Positions 1 through 4,759 of a stretch of 6,012 bases of DNA are shown here, in pieces. The notes beneath the pieces are model-generated. The model made no database searches and had not been told where the DNA came from. It was given only the letters and a program-made list of their open reading frames with translations. The position numbers and the translations under genes were made by a program. This stretch comes from Eubacteriales bacterium (lineage in GTDB: Bacteria > Bacillota > Clostridia > JAQUNY01), in NCBI GenBank assembly GCA_028717405.1, contig JAQUNY010000108.1, forward strand, positions 1-6,012, read 5' to 3'. Each line of letters begins with the position of its first letter. The first letter of the stretch is position 1.

Positions 1-298
1 TCCCTTCGATGTCCTTCTGCCAGGCATTCCGCAGTTTGTACATAATATTGCCGTGGTTGACCCTGTCAGCAAACCAGTCTCTGGGGTCAACTTCAATCTG
101 TGCATTTAACAATATTAATTCTATCAGCCTGGCCTTTATCCTTATCCTGGATGACCCTGCTTCGGCCATTTCTCCGGCTGTAACCGCGCACTCAGCACGC
201 AGTTTATCCGGGGCAAGACCACTTTTGATATCCCAGTCCGGCCTTTCATATTGTTTCATAAGGATTTCCTTATTCTGTTCGAAATCATCCCACAGCAT
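1..298 (-). CDS. Partial gene (N-terminal 99 codons), possibly glycyl-radical/PFL-like protein
   Basis: An open frame on the minus strand starts at ATG 298-296 and stays open to the left edge, so only the N-terminus is visible. A strong SD (GGAGGT, 313-308) lies 9 nt before the ATG and fixes the start. The protein begins MLWDDFEQNKEILMKQYERP. It has a charged helical middle and then a segment reading RIKARLIELILLN, followed by AQIEVDPRDWFADRVNHGN at roughly residues 61-86. The spacing of an Arg/Lys-rich helix followed by 'I-x-V-D-P-x-D-W-F' recalls the N-terminal part of pyruvate formate-lyase-like glycyl radical proteins, where a helix leads into a similar acidic strand. This is a weak resemblance. 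The catalytic Cys and glycyl-radical loop would lie outside the window, so function is not established. The gene is divergent from the corrinoid cassette and may share control from the 343-bp intergenic region. I am fairly sure it is a real gene and unsure of its family. Confidence 0.72.
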   Translation of the reverse strand, partial: MLWDDFEQNKEILMKQYERPDWDIKSGLAPDKLRAECAVTAGEMAEAGSSRIRIKARLIELILLNAQIEVDPRDWFADRVNHGNIMYKLRNAWQKDIEG

Positions 299-307
299 AA
301 CTGCACC

Positions 308-313
308 ACCTCC
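308..313 (-). promoter_or_regulatory. Ribosome binding site of the leftward partial gene
   Basis: The minus strand reads GGAGGT, nine nucleotides before ATG 298-296. It decides the start of the leftward gene and argues that the overlapping plus-strand reading frame here is not coding. Confidence 0.8.
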
Positions 314-353
314 GCTCAAGCATACATCTGACTACATTCCTGCTACTGTACAC

Positions 354-405
354 TTATTACGATAACACCCTCATTATAACATTGCCTTTATTATGATAAC
401 ACCCT
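354..405. repeat. Two 18-bp direct repeats around the leftward promoter
   Basis: TTATTACGATAACACCCT (354-371) recurs as TTATTATGATAACACCCT (388-405), with 17 of 18 bases identical and start points 34 bp apart. They flank the leftward TATAAT at 378-373. The far copy covers the expected -35 zone and the near copy covers the expected start site, a layout often seen for operators. That role is inferred. Confidence 0.75.
373..401 (-). promoter_or_regulatory. Candidate sigma-70-type promoter of the leftward gene
   Basis: On the minus strand a perfect TATAAT lies at 378-373. The hexamer 17 bp upstream (401-396) reads TGTTAT, a poor -35. A start of transcription near 366 would give a leader of about 70 nt before ATG 298. 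The weak -35 and the repeats placed on both sides suggest an activated or repressed promoter rather than a constitutive one. Confidence 0.45.
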
Positions 406-417
406 GCTGTAAGCAGG
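403..417. repeat. Short inverted repeat CCTGCT-GTA-AGCAGG
   Basis: A perfect 6-bp dyad with a 3-nt centre. Its left arm shares the last three bases of the second 18-bp direct repeat. It is not followed by a T-run on either strand, so it is not a terminator. It could be part of an operator. Confidence 0.5.
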
Positions 418-453
418 TACATGTCCAGTTAGAACCTTTTACACTTTTCGAAC

Positions 454-523
454 ATAAATATTTATACAATTACCCATTACACGCTCTCCCGGATTCAGTA
501 TCATTTTTTCTGATAAATATTTA
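454..523. repeat. Two copies of AT-rich palindromic motif ATAAATATTTA(T)
   Basis: A 12-bp perfect palindrome, ATAAATATTTAT, lies at 454-465. Its first 11 bases recur at 513-523, 59 bp downstream. Both lie upstream of the rightward extended -10 (565-573). They may be paired operator sites or simply AT-rich promoter DNA. Confidence 0.4.
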
Positions 524-564
524 CAAAAAACAGTAAAACATTTCAATACCAATATTCCAGGTTA

Positions 565-573
565 TGTTAAAAT
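565..573 (+). promoter_or_regulatory. Candidate extended -10 promoter of the corrinoid-protein gene
   Basis: TG-T-TAAAAT is an extended -10 with one mismatch to TATAAT. No good TTGACA-like hexamer is found 16-18 bp upstream, which is typical of extended -10 or activator-dependent promoters. Transcription would start near 580, giving a leader of about 62 nt that includes the 12-bp tandem duplication. Confidence 0.45.
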
Positions 574-601
574 CACAACAGACAGGTTAACTTTTTTTAC
601 C

Positions 602-625
602 AATTTACCGGCAAATTTACCGGCA
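602..625 (+). repeat. 12-bp perfect tandem duplication in the leader, abutting the SD
   Basis: AATTTACCGGCA is repeated twice head to tail (602-613 and 614-625). The last A of copy 2 is the first base of the SD AGGAGG (625-630). The CCGG in each copy is self-complementary, so the two copies could pair around an 8-nt loop (608-611 with 620-623) just before the SD. Confidence 0.8.
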
Positions 626-641
626 GGAGGATTGAAACAAC

Positions 642-1292
642 ATGAGTACAGCCATATTTGATGAAATATCCCTGAACCTTCAGCAGGGCAGGGCGAAGAA
701 TGTTAAAGACCTTGTGCAGCAGGCAGTCGACACAGGCCACAATGTGAAGGACATCCTGGAAAAAGGCCTTCTGGCAGGCATGGATATAATCGGTACAAAA
801 TTCAAGAATAATGAAGTCTATGTACCTGAAGTCCTGATAGCCGCAAGGGCCATGAAGGCAGGCACAGACACGCTCAAGCCATATATGGCTTCAAGCGGTG
901 TTGTGTCGGCAGGCAAGGTTATTGTCGGCACTGTCAAGGGCGACCTTCATGACATAGGCAAAAACCTGGTCAAAATGATGCTGGAGGGTAAGGGGCTTGA
1001 AGTCATTGACCTGGGCGTTGATGTTTCAAAAGAAAAATTCGTGGAGGCAGTAAAGGGAAATGATGCCGGCGTGATCGCCTGTTCAGCCCTTCTGACAACC
1101 ACCATGTCCGAAATGAAGGGCGTCGTGGAGGCCCTGGTGGCTGAAGGGTTAAGAGACAAGGTGAAAGTTATGGTCGGCGGAGCGCCTGTAACAGAAACCT
1201 TTAAAAATAATATCGGTGCTGATTTTTATGCACCTGACGCCGCATCAGCCGCTGAAGAAGCCGTAAAATACTATAAAACGGCAGCAGTTTAA
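642..1292 (+). CDS. Corrinoid (cobalamin-binding) methyl-carrier protein, MtbC/MttC-like
   Basis: This 216-residue protein is the usual length for the free corrinoid proteins of methyltransferase systems. Residues 1-85 or so form the helical cap domain of the methionine synthase B12-binding module (including KGLLAGMDIIGTKF and EVYVPEVLIAARAM). Residues 91-216 form the Rossmann-like B12 domain. The cobalamin motif is complete: D101-x-H103-x2-G106, then S148-x-L150 after exactly 41 residues, then GG179-180 after 28. H103 is the expected lower cobalt ligand. The protein shuttles a methyl group between a substrate methyltransferase and an acceptor methyltransferase in the cytoplasm, cycling between methyl-Co(III) and Co(I). 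The start is supported by the SD AGGAGG at 625-630 (11-nt spacing). The gene is followed after 34 nt by the reactivase gene, consistent with one operon. The sequence does not tell which methyl donor (methylamine, betaine-type, methanol, aryl ether) it serves. Confidence 0.95.
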   Translation: MSTAIFDEISLNLQQGRAKNVKDLVQQAVDTGHNVKDILEKGLLAGMDIIGTKFKNNEVYVPEVLIAARAMKAGTDTLKPYMASSGVVSAGKVIVGTVKGDLHDIGKNLVKMMLEGKGLEVIDLGVDVSKEKFVEAVKGNDAGVIACSALLTTTMSEMKGVVEALVAEGLRDKVKVMVGGAPVTETFKNNIGADFYAPDAASAAEEAVKYYKTAAV

Positions 1293-1326
1293 ATCATTAT
1301 TGGGAGAAAAGGTCTGCGGAATTTTA

Positions 1327-3303
1327 ATGAAATATAAAAATATTAACGCTGCTGACAAAGCACTATTTGTTATCAGGATCCTCAGAAGCACAGGCGGGTA
1401 TTTGCTGCATTCCCAGGGCGGCGAGACTCTGTATGATATCCTCGCCTCCTCAGGCTCCCGGATCGACGCTCCCTGCGGAGGGATGCACCTGTGCGGGAAA
1501 TGCAAAATCAGGATCGTTGAGCCATCTCCTGCCCCACCTTTCCCGGAAGAGATAAAGCTGCTTAGCGAAGCGGAACTATCCTCGGGCGTAAGGCTTGCCT
1601 GTATGTGCCATATATCGGGTGACATGACAATTGAGCTTCCGGATGATATTTCCGGATCTGATTTGTCTCCTTCCTGCAAAGGCTCTTTATTATCCGTGAC
1701 AAACAGCCATGGAGAAGATAAAGCCTTCCCCGGTGAGACTTCCGGTTTTGACAGCTCCACAATTCTTCCATACTCTAAAAAATCACTTGTCAGATCGACC
1801 CGCGTCTTCCCTGATACACCATCACTTTCTGATCAGCGCAGCTTTTGCAAACGCCTGTACAAAGCCATCTCCGCAGACATCAGCGCAGATATTTGCAGTG
1901 CCTGCAATACTACATGGGATGTTGATGCCATTTTGAGCACAGCAGAATGCTCTGCTCAGATAATGGCTGGCGGTTTCCTGAATGTGGTCCATACCGATGA
2001 CAGGATACTCCTTGTCCGGGAAGATACTGATGCTCCTCTTTATGGTATGGCAATAGATATAGGCACAACGACAGTCGCCGTATATCTTGTGGATATGAGG
2101 ACCGGTAAAGTCAAATCGTCCGTTTCTGCAATGAACTCACAGAAAGCCTATGGGGCTGATGTCATATCCAGGATATCCTATGCTTCATCAGGCAAGGAAG
2201 GCGCTCTTATTTTAAAAGACATCATCAGCGTGCAGCTCGACAATATGGCCAGGGAGCTTGCCGCAACCGAAGGCATATCTGCGGAAGATATTTTTGCAGC
2301 TGTAATTACAGGAAACACAACCATGCTGCATCTGCTTACCGGAGCAGATCCTTCAGCCATATCAGTTTCCCCTTATATCCCGGTTTTCACGGAAGCGATC
2401 CATACAACGCCTTCATCATTAGGCATCGGTATCCGCAGGAACGGGCTGGCCCTTATGCTGCCCTCGATATCATCGTATGTAGGCGCAGATATAGTGGCCG
2501 GAATGCTTGCTTGCGGTATGGATCAAAGCAACAACATCAATTTGCTGATCGACATCGGAACAAACGGAGAAATCGCAATTGGTTCAAAAAAGGGTTTTCT
2601 CTGCTGTTCTGCGGCGGCAGGCCCGGCATTTGAGGGGGCAGGCATAAGTCACGGTCTTGGAGGAGTAAAAGGTGCAATAAATTCTGTCAGACATGACGCT
2701 GGCTCCAAATGCGGCATATCATATACAACCATTGGCAACGCCGCCCCGACAGGTATATGCGGGGCAGGTGTAATAGATGCCATATCGGTGCTGTTATCCG
2801 CCGGAATAATCGAAGCTTCAGGTGCTTTTTGTAAGCCTGATGAAGTCTGCAGCCGGCTGCGTCCATTTATGATTGAAACGCCTAACTCCGGTATGGCATT
2901 TGAATTAGCAAAAAATCCTTACGGCGTAAGTATTATCATTACGCAAAAGGATATCAGGGAAATACAGCTTGCAAAAGCTGCCATAGCGGCAGGCATAAAG
3001 GTGTTGATGAAGAAGGCCGGCATCAGTCCGGATGAGATCCGCAATGTATTCATCTCAGGGGGCTTTGGCAATTATCTTGATAAAGACAATGCAATAAAGA
3101 CGGGGCTTATTCCTTCGGCTCTATCCGGCAGAATCGTCACGGCCGGCAACACCGCCGGCAGCGGAGCTGTAATGTGCCTGACCGACAGCCGCGCCCCGGA
3201 GCGCTGCAATGAGATAGCCGCAAAATCCGAATACCTGGAGTTGTCGTCCTCACAGAACTTCAGAGACGAGTTTCCCGAGTGCATGTTTTTCGGTGAGCTC
3301 TGA
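1327..3303 (+). CDS. Reductive activator of corrinoid proteins (RACo-like), 2Fe-2S ferredoxin + ASKHA ATPase
   Basis: This protein has 658 residues from ATG 1327. An in-frame TTG at 1300 would add nine residues but has no SD, while ATG 1327 has only a weak GCGGA 6 nt upstream. The N-terminal plant-type ferredoxin carries C50-x5-C56-x2-C59 and then C92 (or C94). Residues 106-166 are a Ser/Pro/Asp-rich linker with little family character. The C-terminal part is an ASKHA-type ATPase, with a phosphate loop at 242-251 (AIDIGTTTVA), QKAYGADVISRI at 272-283, DIGTNGE at 409-415, GPAFEGAGISHG at 432-443, GICGAGVIDA at 476-485, ISGGFGN at 576-582, and the family's aromatic C-terminal end (FPECMFF). Known members reduce inactive Co(II) corrinoid protein to Co(I) using ATP and a low-potential electron. 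The neighbouring corrinoid protein is the obvious client. The last codons and the TGA lie inside the first unit of a 17-bp tandem repeat array. Confidence 0.92.
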   Translation: MKYKNINAADKALFVIRILRSTGGYLLHSQGGETLYDILASSGSRIDAPCGGMHLCGKCKIRIVEPSPAPPFPEEIKLLSEAELSSGVRLACMCHISGDMTIELPDDISGSDLSPSCKGSLLSVTNSHGEDKAFPGETSGFDSSTILPYSKKSLVRSTRVFPDTPSLSDQRSFCKRLYKAISADISADICSACNTTWDVDAILSTAECSAQIMAGGFLNVVHTDDRILLVREDTDAPLYGMAIDIGTTTVAVYLVDMRTGKVKSSVSAMNSQKAYGADVISRISYASSGKEGALILKDIISVQLDNMARELAATEGISAEDIFAAVITGNTTMLHLLTGADPSAISVSPYIPVFTEAIHTTPSSLGIGIRRNGLALMLPSISSYVGADIVAGMLACGMDQSNNINLLIDIGTNGEIAIGSKKGFLCCSAAAGPAFEGAGISHGLGGVKGAINSVRHDAGSKCGISYTTIGNAAPTGICGAGVIDAISVLLSAGIIEASGAFCKPDEVCSRLRPFMIETPNSGMAFELAKNPYGVSIIITQKDIREIQLAKAAIAAGIKVLMKKAGISPDEIRNVFISGGFGNYLDKDNAIKTGLIPSALSGRIVTAGNTAGSGAVMCLTDSRAPERCNEIAAKSEYLELSSSQNFRDEFPECMFFGEL

Positions 3304-3406
3304 TAGCCGCTCTGCTCTGATAGCCACTGTGTTCCGATAGCCGCTATACTCTGATAGCCGCTGTGCTCTGATAGCCGCTGTGCTCTGATAGCCGCTGTGC
3401 TCTGAT
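3298..3406 (+). repeat. 17-bp tandem repeat array (six units plus a 7-nt partial)
   Basis: The consensus is CTCTGATAGCCGCTGTG. Units start at 3298, 3315, 3332, 3349, 3366 and 3383, with a partial unit at 3400-3406. Units 4-6 are identical, and units 1-3 diverge by one to six bases (unit 3 most). Unit 1 includes the last codon bases and the TGA stop of the reactivase gene. Five units contain TGATAG, a double stop. Because 17 is not a multiple of three, these stops fall in all three forward frames (3301, 3318, 3352, 3369, 3386). There is no spacer as in CRISPR and no T-run, so this is a minisatellite-type repeat and not a CRISPR array or a terminator. Confidence 0.95.
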
Positions 3407-3413
3407 TATCAGA
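3401..3413. repeat. Palindrome TCTGAT-T-ATCAGA after the 17-bp array
   Basis: A 13-bp dyad with 6-bp arms is built from the partial seventh repeat unit (CTCTGAT) and the bases that follow. Its core resembles the 12-bp palindrome CTGATTAATCAG that overlaps the end of the next gene at 4668-4679. Confidence 0.6.
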
Positions 3414-3433
3414 AATAAATAATAACCGTGTCC

Positions 3434-3467
3434 CCGCCCTTCTGACCACAGTACCGGAAGCAGGCGG
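3434..3467 (+). other. Predicted stem-loop just upstream of the methyltransferase SD
   Basis: CCGCC-CTTC (3434-3442) can pair with GAAG (3457-3460) and GGCGG (3463-3467), giving nine base pairs with a 2-nt bulge (CA, 3461-3462) and a 14-nt loop. The stem ends 7 nt before the SD AAGGAG (3475-3480) and is not followed by a T-run, so it is not an intrinsic terminator. It may mark an mRNA processing or stability element between the second and third genes. This comes from reading the bases, with no folding energy computed. Confidence 0.45.
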
Positions 3468-3486
3468 TAAAAACAAGGAGTTAATA

Positions 3487-4671
3487 ATGGATAGAGAAAA
3501 GACAAAATTTAATGACAGACAGACAACACCTGATACAAAACAAATGGTTTACAACTCAGAGAACAGCTGCCCCGCCTGTGTGAGTAAAATTAACATGACC
3601 GCATGGATCGAAAATCTCCTTTCAGACAGGCACAAAAAAAACGCAATGCCACTTCTTGTCTTTCCGGGTCTGGCGCTGTCAGGTAGAAATGTACTTGAGC
3701 TGATAACAGACGCACATGTCCAGGCAGAAACAATAAGGCTTGTCACAGAAAAGTATCCCCTTCCTGCCTCTGTTATGGTTATGGATTTATCTGTTGAAGC
3801 TGAAGCCTTCGGCAGCAAAGTCGTTTTCAGCCCCGACGAAATGCCTTCAATACCTTCCCCTCTGCTGACGGGACCCGAATCAGCAGAAGCTCTTGAAATC
3901 CCGGAAACAGGGAGCGGGCGCACCGGCGTACCGCTGGCTGCCGCATCGATCCTCGCGCAGAAATCAGGCGCAATAAACTCCGAAGGCCTCCTTTTTCATA
4001 AAGATCCAGCTGTTGCCAGGAGCAGCGGCTGCTGTACTACCCACACCGGCCAGTCCGTTTCAAGACCTCTGTTTTCTTCAACTATAGGGCCTTTTTCACT
4101 TGCCGGCAGGCTGCTGGAAATGTCTGAGGCATTAATATCCATTATGATAGAACCGGCAATGATGAAAGTCCTGCTGGAAAAGTGCGTCACTTTCCTGCTT
4201 TCCTATATCAAGGCATTCAAAATTGCCGGCGCAAACGGAGTCATCATAGCAGAGCCTTCAGCAGGATTGCTTTCCCCTGACATGTGCATGGAGTTTTCCT
4301 CTGTATATGTCAAGAGGATAGTCGATGAAGTACAGGACGATTATTTTAAGGTCATCCTGCATAACTGCGGCAATACAGTCCCTCTTGTACAGGCAATGCT
4401 CCATACAGGAGCCGCCGGTTATCACTTTGGCAATTCTGTAGACATGAGAGATATCGTACCGAATATACCCAAAACAAAACTCGCCATGGGAAATATAGAT
4501 CCTGTCGGCGTTATCAAAAAAGGTTCTCCGGCAACAATCAAGGCTGCCGTAAAAGCTCTCCTTGAGCAAATGTCGCCATATGTTAACTTTATTCTCTCCT
4601 CAGGCTGCGACATCCCTCCTGGAACTCCGCTTGAAAATGTCGATGCCTTCTTCAACGCGGCTATTAACTGA
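3487..4671 (+). CDS. UroD-family corrinoid-dependent methyltransferase (MtaA/MtbA-like)
   Basis: This 394-residue protein starts at ATG 3487, with the SD AAGGAG (3475-3480) 6 nt upstream. It has the UroD/MtaA fold signatures: PLLVFPGLALSG at 55-66, IGPFSLAGRLLEM at 200-212, ANGVIIAEPSAGLLSP at 249-264, and the zinc-site pattern H292-x-C294 (LHNCGN) with C374 near the C-terminus (SSGCDIPPGTP). In this family zinc activates a thiol such as coenzyme M, or binds a related substrate, for methyl exchange with a corrinoid protein. Two parts are unusual. About 36 residues precede the usual start (NSENSCPACVSKIN lies in it), and an extra stretch at about 158-193 includes GCCTTHTG. Whether it demethylates the substrate or methylates an acceptor cannot be told from sequence alone. 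It is third in the putative operon, 183 nt after the reactivase gene, and its TGA stop is embedded in a 12-bp palindrome. Confidence 0.9.
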   Translation: MDREKTKFNDRQTTPDTKQMVYNSENSCPACVSKINMTAWIENLLSDRHKKNAMPLLVFPGLALSGRNVLELITDAHVQAETIRLVTEKYPLPASVMVMDLSVEAEAFGSKVVFSPDEMPSIPSPLLTGPESAEALEIPETGSGRTGVPLAAASILAQKSGAINSEGLLFHKDPAVARSSGCCTTHTGQSVSRPLFSSTIGPFSLAGRLLEMSEALISIMIEPAMMKVLLEKCVTFLLSYIKAFKIAGANGVIIAEPSAGLLSPDMCMEFSSVYVKRIVDEVQDDYFKVILHNCGNTVPLVQAMLHTGAAGYHFGNSVDMRDIVPNIPKTKLAMGNIDPVGVIKKGSPATIKAAVKALLEQMSPYVNFILSSGCDIPPGTPLENVDAFFNAAIN

Positions 4672-4679
4672 TTAATCAG
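4668..4679. repeat. 12-bp perfect palindrome CTGATTAATCAG over the stop codon
   Basis: A perfect dyad contains the TGA stop (4669-4671) of the UroD-family gene and resembles the dyad at 3401-3413. It is too AT-rich and lacks a T-run, so it is unlikely to be a terminator. It may be a regulator site located about 50 bp upstream of the -35 of the next gene. Confidence 0.6.
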
Positions 4680-4724
4680 CCAAATACTCACGTTCCCCTG
4701 GCACTGGCGACCCATTCCCGAAAT

Positions 4725-4753
4725 TTTACAATGCCTTTCGAATTCTATATAAT
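4725..4753 (+). promoter_or_regulatory. Strong sigma-70-type promoter of the PocR/AraC regulator gene
   Basis: TTTACA (4725-4730), a 17-bp spacer and TATAAT (4748-4753) form a near-consensus promoter. The expected start of transcription, 6-7 nt after the -10, is at 4759-4760, and A4760 is the first base of the ATG. The regulator therefore appears to have its own promoter, separate from the operon upstream. Confidence 0.7.
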
Positions 4754-4759
4754 ATTGGC

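Larger units (their letters stand above)
299..641. other. Divergent intergenic regulatory region (343 bp)
   Basis: This stretch separates two divergently oriented starts (leftward at 298, rightward at 642) and contains no believable gene. From left to right it holds: the leftward SD; an 18-bp direct repeat pair at 354-371 and 388-405 flanking a leftward TATAAT (378-373); a 6-bp-arm dyad at 403-417; two copies of the palindromic core ATAAATATTTA at 454-464 and 513-523; a rightward extended -10 at 565-573; a T-run at 592-598 with no stem before it; and a 12-bp tandem duplication at 602-625 that touches the SD AGGAGG (625-630). No riboswitch consensus, in particular no cobalamin riboswitch, was recognised. 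The density of repeats suggests regulator binding, but the regulator is not identified. Confidence 0.75.

Noticed and set aside
9..365. A 118-codon plus-strand reading frame at the left end
   Set aside because: It has no SD and is antisense to the leftward gene, which has a strong SD, charged protein-like composition and a sensible start. The plus-strand product is Ser/Ile/Leu-rich, as expected of a shadow frame.
591..600. T-run that might end an intrinsic terminator
   Set aside because: No GC-rich stem precedes it; it lies in the presumed leader of the corrinoid-protein gene.
3321..3331. GCCACTG inside repeat unit 2, matching the B12-box core of cobalamin riboswitches, next to corrinoid genes
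   Set aside because: It is a one-base variant of the repeat sequence GCCGCTG, and none of the surrounding riboswitch helices can be found.
3298..3406. Possible CRISPR array
   Set aside because: The units are 17 bp and directly adjacent with no unique spacers, and no cas genes are present.
3072..3476. A 134-codon minus-strand frame spanning the 17-bp repeats, giving a peptide with repeating SGYQS-like blocks
   Set aside because: The repeating peptide is a by-product of the tandem DNA repeat lacking stops on that strand. The frame overlaps the conserved C-terminus of the reactivase.
4699..4713. TGGCAC resembling a sigma-54 -24 element upstream of the regulator gene
   Set aside because: No TTGC -12 element occurs at the required spacing (the bases there read ACCC), whereas a near-consensus sigma-70 promoter lies just downstream.
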